The notes beneath the pieces were generated by a model. The model was not told the DNA's origin and ran no database searches. It was given only the letters and a program-made list of their open reading frames with translations. Below are positions 25,661-35,300 of a stretch of 36,323 bases of DNA, piece after piece (the first letter of the stretch is position 1; every line of letters begins with the position of its first letter). The translations under genes and the position numbers were made by a program. This stretch comes from DATCJY01 sp036562565 (GTDB lineage Bacteria; Bacteroidota; Bacteroidia; Flavobacteriales_D; Sanyastnellaceae): contig DATCJY010000058.1 in NCBI GenBank assembly GCA_036562565.1, positions 1 through 36,323 of the forward strand. Reading direction: 5' to 3'.

Positions 25661-26625
25661 TAATAGTACTTGTGCTCTTTCAGATAATTCGTCACATAAT
25701 CGTGAACGCCATCTTCCAGTGAGTGAAAAGGCTTATCGTAACCTATACCAATAAGCTTGCTCATATCGGCTTCGGTGAAGTATTGGTACTTGTCGCGTAT
25801 ATCGGCAGGAGTATCAATGAAGCTAATGTTGGGTTCTACACCCATTGCATTGAAAGTAGCTTTGGCAAGATCCAAGAAAGTGCGTGCCTTACCAGAGCCT
25901 AGGTTGTAGATACCGCTGTCTTTGCGATGATGCATGAGGAAATACAACACCTCCACCACATCCTTCACATAAACGAAGTCACGCATTTGTCCGCCATCTG
26001 TGAAGTTCGGATTATGAGAGCGGAAGAGCTTCATTTCACCCGTTTGGGAAATCTGATTAAATGCATGAAATATCACGGATGCCATACGGCCTTTGTGATA
26101 TTCATTTGGCCCATATACATTGAAGAATTTCAACCCCGCCCAGAAGAAAGGGGCATTCTCTTGTTTCAAAGCCCATTTGTCAAAATCGTTTTTAGACTCA
26201 CCATAAGGATTGAGTGGCTTCAATGATGGGATGAGGGATACATCGTCCTTGTAGCCAAATTCACCGCCTCCATACGTAGCCGCTGATGATGCATACACAA
26301 ATGGAATAGCATATTCAGCACAGATGTTCCAAAGTTCTTTGGTATAGTTGAGGTTCAACTCATCAAAGATGGCTTTGTTGAACTCCGTAGTATCCGTGCG
26401 TGCTCCGATGTGAAATACAAATTGCACCTGATTTTCATTCGCGCGCAACCAACTAGCAAATTCTTTGCGGTCTACTTTCTGCAAGTAACGCTTGCCTTCA
26501 AAGTTTTTATTCTTCGTTTCGTTTGAGAAATCATCCACAAGAACCAAGTCATAAAACTTGTCTTGGTTGAGGCGTGTGATTAGACAACTGGCAATAAATC
26601 CTGCTGCTCCGGTTACGACAATCAT
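25660..26625 (-). CDS. hldD: ADP-L-glycero-D-manno-heptose 6-epimerase
   Basis: 321 residues of the extended short-chain dehydrogenase family. The N-terminal NADP-binding motif is TGAAGFIAS (5-13), the catalytic Ser/Tyr/Lys are near Ser113-Ser114, Tyr141 and Lys145 (YGESK), and the substrate segment FFNVYGPNEYHKGRMAS is characteristic of HldD. It epimerises ADP-D-glycero- to ADP-L-glycero-manno-heptose for the lipopolysaccharide core. Length fits. It lies 53 bases downstream of the repeat-protein gene on the same strand, so the two are probably co-transcribed. No other heptose genes are in the window. Confidence 0.92.
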   Translation of the reverse strand: MIVVTGAAGFIASCLITRLNQDKFYDLVLVDDFSNETKNKNFEGKRYLQKVDRKEFASWLRANENQVQFVFHIGARTDTTEFNKAIFDELNLNYTKELWNICAEYAIPFVYASSAATYGGGEFGYKDDVSLIPSLKPLNPYGESKNDFDKWALKQENAPFFWAGLKFFNVYGPNEYHKGRMASVIFHAFNQISQTGEMKLFRSHNPNFTDGGQMRDFVYVKDVVEVLYFLMHHRKDSGIYNLGSGKARTFLDLAKATFNAMGVEPNISFIDTPADIRDKYQYFTEADMSKLIGIGYDKPFHSLEDGVHDYVTNYLKEHKYY

Positions 26626-26678
26626 GGTATCAATTTGAAATATGGGCGAAAGTTATATAGGTAATCTCCGATATGTTG

Positions 26679-27086
26679 CTATTCGCTGCTAATCTTATGT
26701 AAATCGTTATTGGCAGCCTCTATGTCATTTTTGATGTTGCGTATTCGCTGGGCTACCATAGCCATATCCTGATAGCCGTTTGCCAATAACCACATAAGTG
26801 ACTCTTCGTGATTGTCAGCGGCACGCGCCATCTTTTCAAGGATATCATATTGGTGCTTGCGGAGCCAAAGCAATGCATTGGGGTTGCCTTCGGCTCCGTT
26901 TATCAAGGCCATTAGATGCGGAAATCCGTTCTGCATCAACCATGTGCGTGCTTCATCTTGGTTGTGAAGCGCATGCACAAAAACACCCAATTCCGGATAG
27001 CCATTGGCCATCAGCCAGTCCTTGATTTGTTTATTGCCGCGGATGGCCTCAGCCCATGCCAATATAATTTTAGCAGGATACTCCAT
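26679..27086 (-). CDS. Uncharacterised protein made of four 25-residue repeats
   Basis: 135 residues; I do not recognise a named family. No signal peptide is seen, so it is probably cytoplasmic. The pattern W-L-x-x-(N/H)-(G/Q)-(Y/F)-x-x-(L/M) recurs with Trp at residues 24, 49, 74 and 99, an exact 25-residue period: WLMANGYPEL, WLMQNGFPHL, WLRKHQYDIL, WLLANGYQDM. Each unit probably forms a two-helix hairpin, giving a small solenoid. The N-terminal MEYPAKIILAWAEAIRGN and C-terminal IRNIKNDIEAANNDL are helical caps. It is the first gene of a two-gene unit with hldD. The function is unknown. Confidence 0.82.
   Translation of the reverse strand: MEYPAKIILAWAEAIRGNKQIKDWLMANGYPELGVFVHALHNQDEARTWLMQNGFPHLMALINGAEGNPNALLWLRKHQYDILEKMARAADNHEESLMWLLANGYQDMAMVAQRIRNIKNDIEAANNDLHKISSE
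26736..27035 (-). repeat. Four tandem 75-base protein-coding repeats
   Basis: Residues 18-117 of the protein above consist of four units of exactly 25 codons without insertions or deletions. The units have diverged at the DNA level, so they are kept by protein selection rather than recent duplication. Confidence 0.75.
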
Positions 27087-27261
27087 ACTGCAAGATTAGG
27101 GGATTTTTCAATTGGCCCTAAAGGCAATGTTAGCCTGTTTTACATGGTTTAAATATAATCTCCATGGTAAAGGTTGAAATATGAAGTGTCGAACATGTCG
27201 TACATTCGCGCGCTTTTTTCAAATAAAAGCACTTACTTTGAAAAACCAATTACAACAAGTT
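27087..27261. promoter_or_regulatory. Divergent promoter region between the repeat protein and the DUF3078 gene
   Basis: These 175 bases separate two divergent genes, so promoters for both are expected. On the + strand TTACTTTG (27233-27240) is one base from the TAnnTTTG consensus. On the - strand TAACATTG is also one base away. Neither has a clear -33 element. An open frame from 27181 extends the + gene but adds only a non-signal-peptide sequence. Confidence 0.35.
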
Positions 27262-28290
27262 ATGAAGCGATTTTTTTACGTAATGGCCTTTGCCCTAATA
27301 GCTAGCGTAGCCGGTGCACAGGTAAATCCAACTGCCGATGAAGAAAAACTTATGAAAACATTGGCAGAAGCAGATAGTGGATGGACTGTTCAGGGAACTC
27401 TCAATTTAGGTGCTAACCTATCCCTGTTCAATAACTGGGCTGCCGGTGGTATGAACTCTTTGGGGCTTAATGGTCTCTTCAATGGTGTTGCTAATTATCG
27501 TAAAGGTGTGCAGGCGTGGGACAACCAATTGATCCTAGGTTATGGGATGCTCAACCAAGGTTTTGCTACAGGTGATGCCTGGGTGAAAACAGATGACCGT
27601 ATTGACTTTACTTCCAAATACGGTCGTAAAATGAGCGAAAACCTTTATTACGCTGCACTTCTCAACTTCCAAACGCAATTCACGCGCGGGTTTGCAACGC
27701 GAGATGACGGTCGCATGGACAGAACCCAAAAAATCTCCAACTTCCTTGCTCCGGGTAAATTGTTGTTAGCGATAGGTATCGACTACAAACCACGTCCTGA
27801 GTTGTCTATTTTCTTCTCTCCGGCAACCTACCGCGGAATCTTTGTTTATGACCAAGACCTTGCGGATGCGGGTGCTTTCGGTGTAGAGAAGGCTTATATT
27901 GATGAAGCAACGGGTGAATTGATTCATGGTGAGAATATGAGACACGAGTTCGGTGCTTATTTGCGTGTGAACTACGAGAAAAAATTCAGTGAGCGTTTCT
28001 CCTATTCATCTATTCTTGAATTGTTCTCTAATTATTTGGATACTCCTCAGAATATTGATATCAACTGGCAAAACATCGCTGCATGGAAGTTCAATAAAAA
28101 CTTCTCCGTGACATTCATGTGGCAAGCGTTGTATGATGATAACACGGCAATCCTAAAAACACGTGAAGTGACCCAACCGGTAGATGCTTCTAATCCGAAT
28201 GGTCCTACTATGAAAGTAAGAGAACAATATGCAAGCAAAGGCCTCCAGTTGAGAAGTGTTCTTTCTGTGGGTTTTGTGCAGAACTTCTAA
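27262..28290 (+). CDS. DUF3078 outer-membrane protein
   Basis: 342 residues from the ATG at 27262, which begins a clear signal peptide (MKRFFYVMAFALIASVAGAQ). The mature part is rich in alternating-residue strands with aromatic girdles and ends in VGFVQNF with a terminal aromatic, as in a beta-barrel. The motifs LGANLSLFNNWAAGGMNS and DDRIDFTSKYGRK are typical of DUF3078 proteins of Bacteroidota, whose function is not established. An in-frame ATG at 27181 would place 27 non-hydrophobic residues before the signal peptide and is rejected. A terminator follows. Confidence 0.88.
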   Translation: MKRFFYVMAFALIASVAGAQVNPTADEEKLMKTLAEADSGWTVQGTLNLGANLSLFNNWAAGGMNSLGLNGLFNGVANYRKGVQAWDNQLILGYGMLNQGFATGDAWVKTDDRIDFTSKYGRKMSENLYYAALLNFQTQFTRGFATRDDGRMDRTQKISNFLAPGKLLLAIGIDYKPRPELSIFFSPATYRGIFVYDQDLADAGAFGVEKAYIDEATGELIHGENMRHEFGAYLRVNYEKKFSERFSYSSILELFSNYLDTPQNIDINWQNIAAWKFNKNFSVTFMWQALYDDNTAILKTREVTQPVDASNPNGPTMKVREQYASKGLQLRSVLSVGFVQNF

Positions 28291-28320
28291 CATAACGAAT
28301 CATTAGAGTTGAACGAAGGG

Positions 28321-28356
28321 GAGGCTGGCGCAATCGTCAGCCTCTTCTTTTTCTTT
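28321..28356 (+). terminator. Rho-independent terminator after the DUF3078 gene
   Basis: A 10-base stem with one G-U pair (GAGGCTGGCG / CGTCAGCCTC) closes a CAAT loop and is followed by TTCTTTTTCTTT. It lies 30 bases after the stop. Confidence 0.85.
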
Positions 28357-28384
28357 GCAACGGTTTATAGAAGCCATCTTACGC

Positions 28385-29836
28385 ATGAGTACAATAGATC
28401 CTGTCAGTGCATTTCAAAAACGCTTGCTTCACCACATGGGGCACGCACCTACGCATGGGCAGGAGCGGTTGTTCTATGCATTCACACGGTTTGTTTTTTC
28501 CCAGAAGCCACGGTGTTCACTACTTGTTAAAGGGTATGCCGGTACAGGTAAAACAACATGCGTGAGTGCCATGGTTCGTACCTTGATGGAATCGGGTATC
28601 AACGTGGTGCTTTTGGCACCAACAGGTAGAGCAGCCAAAGTTTTGGGCAACTACAGCGGTCAGAAATCTTGGACAATTCACAAACAGATCTATATCCGCA
28701 AATCAGATAGAGCCGGCAATTCATGGTTTGAGCTCAAAGAGAACGAATTGACCAATACCGTTTTCTTTGTAGATGAAGCATCCATGATTGGACTTGAATC
28801 CATGGCGAACGCGATGGGTGATTTTTCATCGGGTAGCTTATTGGATGATTTGATTCGTCATGTATATAGTGGTGAGGGTTGTCGATTGGTGCTCATTGGT
28901 GATGGTGCTCAATTACCGCCCGTGGGCAGTGCAAAGAGTCCTGCATTGGAATTGGATTTTCTGCGCTCGGAGTATGACCTCAACATTGCCGAAGTGGAAT
29001 TGACAGAGGTCATCCGTCAAAAAGAAGGTTCAGGTATTTTGGAGAATGCAACTCGCTTGCGCAACAGCATTACTACCGGAAAGAGTGAGTTGCCCTCTTT
29101 CACTGTTGTTCCATTCAAGGATGTGGTGCGTGTCAACTCCGATTTGCAGCAATACATGGAAGATGCTCTTGCAGAATTTGGAAAGGAAGACACCATTATC
29201 ATCACGCGAAGTAACAAACGTGCCAACCTGTTCAATCAGCAAATGCGCGCGCGCATTCTCGACTACGAGGAGGAAATCAATTCCGGTGACCGCATGATTG
29301 TATTGAAGAACAATTACTATTGGTTAGCGGATAAGGACTATCAGGCTGATTTCATTGCCAATGGCGATGTGATTACGATTCAACGCGTGCGTTCATTCGA
29401 GGATAGAGGAGCGTTCCGATTTTGTAAGGCCGTTGTAAAGATGCCTGATTATCCCGATATGCCGGAGTTTGAGACCATCCTTTTGTGCAATGCAATTTGG
29501 GAAGAAAGTGCATCCTTGAGTTTTGAAAAGATGAAAGAGCTTGCTCAAATTATTGCGCAGGATTATCCAGATATCGAGAACGTGGCTAAGTTGCGAAAGG
29601 CAATTAAAGAAGACCCCTACTACAATGCGTTGCAGGTGAAATTTGCCTATGCTATTACTTGCCACAAAGCACAAGGTGGTCAATGGCCATGTGTGTTTGT
29701 GGATCAAGGCTATCTTACCGATGAAATGGCCGGAGTGGAATTGAATCGCTGGTTTTATACAGCATTCACACGTGCTCGTCAGAAATTGATGTTGGTAGGT
29801 TTTGAGGATAAAATGTTTGATGACAAAAATGAGTGA
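28385..29836 (+). CDS. RecD/Dda-like ATP-dependent DNA helicase
   Basis: 483 residues from the ATG at 28385; a TTG at 28355 overlaps the terminator and is rejected. Motifs: Walker A GYAGTGKTT (50-58), APTGRAAKVL, Walker B FFVDEASM, motif III GDGAQLPPVGS, and a UvrD_C_2-type end, FAYAITCHKAQGGQWP then FYTAFTRARQKLML. It lacks the long N-terminal domains of RecD2 and is close to the short SF1B helicases annotated as RecD-like or Dda-like in Bacteroidota. It probably unwinds DNA 5' to 3' in repair. It overlaps truA by eight bases. Confidence 0.9.
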   Translation: MSTIDPVSAFQKRLLHHMGHAPTHGQERLFYAFTRFVFSQKPRCSLLVKGYAGTGKTTCVSAMVRTLMESGINVVLLAPTGRAAKVLGNYSGQKSWTIHKQIYIRKSDRAGNSWFELKENELTNTVFFVDEASMIGLESMANAMGDFSSGSLLDDLIRHVYSGEGCRLVLIGDGAQLPPVGSAKSPALELDFLRSEYDLNIAEVELTEVIRQKEGSGILENATRLRNSITTGKSELPSFTVVPFKDVVRVNSDLQQYMEDALAEFGKEDTIIITRSNKRANLFNQQMRARILDYEEEINSGDRMIVLKNNYYWLADKDYQADFIANGDVITIQRVRSFEDRGAFRFCKAVVKMPDYPDMPEFETILLCNAIWEESASLSFEKMKELAQIIAQDYPDIENVAKLRKAIKEDPYYNALQVKFAYAITCHKAQGGQWPCVFVDQGYLTDEMAGVELNRWFYTAFTRARQKLMLVGFEDKMFDDKNE

Positions 29837-30638
29837 AGAAACAGACGAATTAGAGGTAGAAAAGGAAGTAGTAAATCCTGAGTGGCAGAAGAGATACTTC
29901 ATGCACATAGCTTATGACGGCACGGATTTTTGCGGTTGGCAGCGTCAGCTCAATGGCCATACCGTGCAGGCAGAAGTGGAAGCAGCGTTGTGCAAAATCC
30001 TGCGCCAAGAAAAAGTAATTACCACCGGTTGTGGCCGGACTGATGCGGGTGTGCATGCGCGTAATTTTTACCTTCATTTCAATACCGAAAAACCCATTGA
30101 GAACATCCAGGAAATCACCTTTAAACTGGGGATGCTTTTACCGAAAAGTATCGGGGTGTATCACCTATGGGAAGTGCATGACAAGGCTCATACACGTTTT
30201 GATGCAACGGAGCGGAGCTATGAATACCACATCCATCAAGTGCGTGATCCTTTTGTGGAACGCTACTCCACTTACTACCCTTGGCCGTTGGATGTGGAGC
30301 GCATGAATGATGCGGCTTCTATCCTCATGGACTACACCGACTTCGCCTCATTTTGCAAGACCAAAGGCGGACAAAAAACCACATTGTGTAAGATTAAATG
30401 CGCATACTGGGAGAAGAAAGGAACAAAATTGGTCTTCTATATTACTGCTGACCGTTTCTTGCGCAACATGGTGAGAGCCATTGTAGGTACCATGATTGAC
30501 ATCGGTCGTGGCAAACTGACTAAAGAAGACTTTGCCCAAATCATAGAAGGCAAGAGCAGAAAGCTAGCAAGTGAAAGCGCAAAAGCGCATGGGCTGCATC
30601 TCACAGAAGTGAAATATCCTTATGTGACCAATGACTAG
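29829..30638 (+). CDS. truA: tRNA pseudouridine(38-40) synthase TruA
   Basis: 269 residues. The catalytic motif GCGRTDAGVHA carries the nucleophilic Asp72, and the N-terminal IAYDGTDFCGWQRQ and the C-terminal RFLRNMVRAIVGTMIDIGRGK are diagnostic. TruA makes pseudouridine at positions 38-40 of the tRNA anticodon arm. An acidic extension of about 20 residues precedes the conserved core. ATG codons at 29820 and 29829 are both possible; the second gives an eight-base overlap with the helicase stop, a common coupling arrangement. Confidence 0.95.
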   Translation: MSEETDELEVEKEVVNPEWQKRYFMHIAYDGTDFCGWQRQLNGHTVQAEVEAALCKILRQEKVITTGCGRTDAGVHARNFYLHFNTEKPIENIQEITFKLGMLLPKSIGVYHLWEVHDKAHTRFDATERSYEYHIHQVRDPFVERYSTYYPWPLDVERMNDAASILMDYTDFASFCKTKGGQKTTLCKIKCAYWEKKGTKLVFYITADRFLRNMVRAIVGTMIDIGRGKLTKEDFAQIIEGKSRKLASESAKAHGLHLTEVKYPYVTND

Positions 30639-30740
30639 ATCGTTGTTGCCATTTGCTGCTTTCTGAGATAATTGATTGCAAATGTTAGATGAGGGACTCG
30701 ATTCAATAGATTCACAGCATTGAATTGAAATCGATATCTT

Positions 30741-32210
30741 ATGCATTTTCATACCACTTGCCATTGGGTTGCGGCAGTATTGCTATCATTCCTTTTCCTA
30801 CAGGTTACTGCTCAATCCGCTATCCCCAAGGACCATCAGCAAACGATTGATGCTTTTGTAAATGGATACAACGACCAAAATTTTGGAGCAATGAGAAAAT
30901 CCTTTGGAGGTTTGCTCAAGGTAGTATTCTCTGAGAAAATGATGGAGCAATCCTTTGGTGGGTTGTATGAGTATATGGGGACAGCATCCATCGCGGAAGT
31001 TCAAAGACGTTCTGCATCCAGCTATCAAATTTTATTGAAGTATCATCGAGATCCTACGGAGACAATTACCTACTTGATAAATCTGAACAAGAAAAACAAA
31101 ATCGTAGGTTTCGGCACAAGGACGGAACGTTTCCGTTATAACCGGAACACTCCCGGTCTTCAGTTGACCAATGACGAATTGGCTCATAAGATTGATAGCG
31201 CACTCGCTGTGAAAAATGAGCTGGCCGATTTCTCAGGATGTGTCACCGTGGTAAAGCATAAAGAAGTCATCTATCAGAATTGCATTGGTGAAGCTGACCG
31301 CTCAACAGGTACAAATCTCAACAATAAAAGTGTGTTTGAACTAGCATCGGTGAGCAAAGCTTTCACCGCTATGGCCATCATGATATTGGCTGAGCAAGGA
31401 AAGCTCGACTACCATGATCCGCTGGAAAAGTACATACCTGGTTTACCATATAAGGGGGTTACGATTGAACAGCTCTTATGGCACACCAGCGGTGTGCCGG
31501 ATTATATGGAGCTCATGGAAAAGCACTGGGATAAATCAAAGATTGCCACCAATACGGATGTCATTGCTTTGTTGAAGAAATACAAACCCAAACGCGATTT
31601 TAAACCGGGTAAAAAACATGAGTACAGCAACACCGGTTACCTCTTGCTATCATCGGTCATTGAGGCTGCATCCGGAATGACTTACCATCAATTCTTGAAG
31701 CAAAACATTTTCGTACCACTGGGTATGAATCACACATGGGTGTACAACTCCCGAAGAAACACCGAAGAGCGAATACCCAACTATGCATACGGCTATGTGT
31801 ATTCTAATACGTTGAAAAGCTATGTGATTCCGGACAGCTTACCCGAATACGATTATGTCACCTATCTGGATGGCATCACAGGAGATGGAATGGTGAATTC
31901 CACCATAAGCGACATGGTGCTTTGGTGCAATGAATTGCGTGAGCATCAACTGGTATCTTCTCAAACTTGGCAGCGAGCCATTCAACCCTATCATACCAAG
32001 AAAGAAAGAGTTGGTGATTATGGTTATGGCTGGCAATTGCAGCTTTCTCCTGAATATGACGATCTCATTTATCACTCAGGAAGCTGGCCGGGTTATATTA
32101 ATCAAGTGACACATTTTCTTGATAAAGAATTGAGCGTGATAATTCTCACCAACAGCGAGTACTTCAATGTCCTCAATCTAATGGGTAGAATCATTCAGTG
32201 GTCGCGTTAG
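30741..32210 (+). CDS. Secreted class C beta-lactamase-like serine hydrolase with N-terminal NTF2-like domain
   Basis: 489 residues. A signal peptide (VLLSFLFLQVTAQS) is followed by about 110 residues resembling an NTF2/DUF3887-type domain (IDAFVNGYNDQNFGAMRKSF), then a complete class C/DD-peptidase fold. The catalytic motifs are S203-V-S-K206, Y295-S-N297 and H445-S-G447. The His in place of Lys/Arg in the third motif is frequent in esterase-like members of this family, so antibiotic hydrolysis should not be assumed. It is likely periplasmic. There is no adjacent regulator of the AmpR type. Confidence 0.9.
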   Translation: MHFHTTCHWVAAVLLSFLFLQVTAQSAIPKDHQQTIDAFVNGYNDQNFGAMRKSFGGLLKVVFSEKMMEQSFGGLYEYMGTASIAEVQRRSASSYQILLKYHRDPTETITYLINLNKKNKIVGFGTRTERFRYNRNTPGLQLTNDELAHKIDSALAVKNELADFSGCVTVVKHKEVIYQNCIGEADRSTGTNLNNKSVFELASVSKAFTAMAIMILAEQGKLDYHDPLEKYIPGLPYKGVTIEQLLWHTSGVPDYMELMEKHWDKSKIATNTDVIALLKKYKPKRDFKPGKKHEYSNTGYLLLSSVIEAASGMTYHQFLKQNIFVPLGMNHTWVYNSRRNTEERIPNYAYGYVYSNTLKSYVIPDSLPEYDYVTYLDGITGDGMVNSTISDMVLWCNELREHQLVSSQTWQRAIQPYHTKKERVGDYGYGWQLQLSPEYDDLIYHSGSWPGYINQVTHFLDKELSVIILTNSEYFNVLNLMGRIIQWSR

Positions 32211-32342
32211 GCACGCGTCAGGATGGGAATTTTGAGAAAGCTGGAACGAATTGAAGGGAGTGTTGGTAATGTAATTAAGACTATCCACTTAAAATTTCGT
32301 TATTCCAATTGATTGATAGGATATTTGCGATCTGAAATTTTT

Positions 32343-35300
32343 ATGTGTTCTAGACTAATAATACGAGCGTTAATTCTTTTCATTCAGTTGTGTACCTATG
32401 TTGTGGTTCAGGGGCAAACTTTTCCTGAATACAATATGGGGAATATAACCATCACCAGTTGTCAAGGTATTTTATACGACAGCGGTGGGCCAACGGGACC
32501 TTATAGTCACAATGAACATTATGTTACCGTCATTGCGGCCGGAGGAGTCATTACAGCCACCTTCCAAGGCTTTTTTCAGTTGGAGAACAACGCGGACTTT
32601 TTGCGCCTTTACAATGGTCCTAGTACTGCAGCCCCACTTTTGGGAGAATTCACCGGTACATCGGTTCCTGCTCCGGTAGTTGCCAATAGTGGTTACCTCA
32701 CCGTAGAGATGGTGACCAATGGAAGCATTGCATTTGGAGGTTTCAAAATGCAATGGACAAGTGCTCAACCTATGCCAACACCGCCCGCGGTGAGTGTTCC
32801 GGTTGCTCCGGCATGTGGTTCATCACAGTTGAATTTGCAACTGTCATCACCGGTGGATTGCGATTGGCTTAATACGGCTTCGGTTACCATGTTCCTTGGT
32901 GGTGAACCCATTCATAGCACATCTCTCACAGGCAATTGTGACAGCAACGGTATGACTAATCAGCTCACAGCGACCTTTGATGTTCCTTTTAGCTCCAATT
33001 GTGCCTACAGTCTTCAGTTGAATATTTCTATTCCGGATAACTGCGGTGTATTGTATCCGTATGTGATTTCTTCAAGCTTTACTCTGAGCGGTTGTGCCAT
33101 CGATGCACAGATTACGGGCTCTGCCTCTGAAGTGTGCAAAGGTGAATGCACCACTTTGCAAGCACACGTGGTGGGATGCTATTCTTATACCTATAGCTGG
33201 AGTCATGGATTGCCGGCTACTGCAGGCCCGCATAACGTTTGCCCTACATCTACCACTACATATACCGTTACTGTGACAGAGCAACCCTCAGGCTTGTCGG
33301 TGACACGTGAATACACCGTGGTGGTGAACGACTTGCAAGTACTGACGCCTGCACAATCTGTATGTCAATCAGCGGACGATATTGTGTTACAAGCCACTCT
33401 GGACGGCACTTGGAGTGGTCCGGGAGTGTTAATCGGTACAAATATTTTCCGTCCTGACTCGGCCAACGCGGGTATCAACACCCTTTATGTTGAAGCATTG
33501 GGATGCGTGGACAGTCTAAGCATTGAAGTATTCCCAATTCAGACCGAAGATGTAACTGCTGGTTGTCCCGGAAGTGATCCATTTCAATTGGTAGCTCAAC
33601 CTGCTGGTGGAACCTGGAGCGGGCCTCACACATCACCAACAGGAATTTTTACTCCAACTGAATTGGGAGAGTTTGAAATCACATACACGCTTGGAGCTTG
33701 CACAGATGTGCTGACGGTGCATGTACAAGACATTGGGGGTGAATTTACTTTGGAGAGTATTTGTCAATCGGTTCCGCTATATGTTATCCCGTTCTCGCCA
33801 AGTGGTGGAACATGGAGTGGCCCGGGTATTGTCAATGCAACACTGGGGCATTTCCAGCCATCTCTTGCACCCGTTGGTCCGCTTACTTTGACCTACACCA
33901 TCCATGGATGTATCCAAACATTCCATACAATGGTCAAAGAAATTTCCATAGGAAGTGATGAAGTTGTGACTTGTCCACAACAAGCTCCATTGGTAATTGC
34001 AACACAACCTCCTGTACCTGCCGGTGGAACATGGAGTGGTAACGGAATTCTTGTGGCAAGTACAGGTTTGTTTAATCCTACTTTGATTCCTGCAGGAACC
34101 ACTTCAGAAGTTATTTACACAGCACCTAACGGATGTAGTGATACCATTCAGGTTCACAGTGTTCAAACTGCCGTTGAAGAGCAGATGTTCATGTTCTGCG
34201 TGGATGATCCTGCTTTTATCTTGGATGATGTAACTACTGTTCATGTAACTCCTGAAGGTGGTGTGTGGGCAGGGCCAGGTGTGAATGCACCCGGTGGCGT
34301 CTATCAGTTTCATCCTTCTATCGCTGGCCCCGGACAACATACATTATCCTACACAATCAACGGTTGTACAGACCAATTGGTTATGCGTGTATATCCAACC
34401 GACTTGCCGGATGATCCATTTCATTTTTGTTCCAATGAAGGACCCGGTCAGCTTGTGCCGAATCTTCCGCCCGGTGGTACTTGGAGTGGAAACGGTATTC
34501 AAGATGCATCGCTAGGCATTTTCCATCCGGCTTTGGCTGAACCCGGAAGTTTTTATGTGTACTGGAACGGCCCATCAGGTTGCCGCGATAGCATTTTCAT
34601 TATTGTGGAAGAATACCAACAGGCTGCAATTACCGGCTTGGAATCGGCATATTGTTTCAGCCACCAACAAGTTGATTTTGTTGTAAGTCCTGAGGGAGGG
34701 GTACTTACCGGTGCGCTGGATACAACCAGCTTCATCATTGATGAACTGGGGGTGGGTAATTACCAAATTCAGTATGTGTATACACCGGCTATTTGTCCTG
34801 TGACGGCTGCTATTCAGTCATTCGTTGTACATGAGCCATTGGTTGCTTCTATCTCCGCTTCCGCAGACACCATCTGTGCAGGTAACTCTGTTACAGTGAC
34901 TGTTGCTGCTTCGGGTGGTAATCCTACATCCGGATATATCTATTCATGGAGCAATGGTGGTGTATCTCAACCAACCAATGTTTCTCTTCCTGCTACTTCT
35001 ACAGTCATCAGCGTAGAGGTAATAGATGGATGTTCTGACCCCATTCTTCTATCAGTGGGTGTGGAAGTATTGCCCCCAATCGATTGGGAGCTTGATACTG
35101 GTGAGCCTGCTTGTCCCGGTGAAGAAAGCTGGCTTGCTGCTACCGTTAATTCTCAAGGAGAATACAGCATTACTTGGGATGGGGTAGAGCAAAGTGCAGT
35201 GTCGGGTCCAGCCGGTTCTATACATCAGCTTGTGATTGCTGATTTGGTTCACGGCTGTTCCATAAGTCAAAATGTGATGATAGAAAGTTTGCCGTTTATC

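Noticed and set aside
27181..27261. Upstream ATG of the DUF3078 gene
   Set aside because: It would put 27 polar residues, including two Cys, in front of a normal signal peptide that begins at 27262.
30741..32210. Antibiotic-resistance beta-lactamase
   Set aside because: The HSG third motif, extra domain and lack of an inducible regulator point to a general serine hydrolase; resistance cannot be claimed.
33405..34700. Regular near-identical short DNA stretches (GGTGGAACATGGAGTGG and variants) as a CRISPR array
   Set aside because: They are in frame inside a protein, spaced about 200-235 bases apart, and encode the GGTWSG motif.
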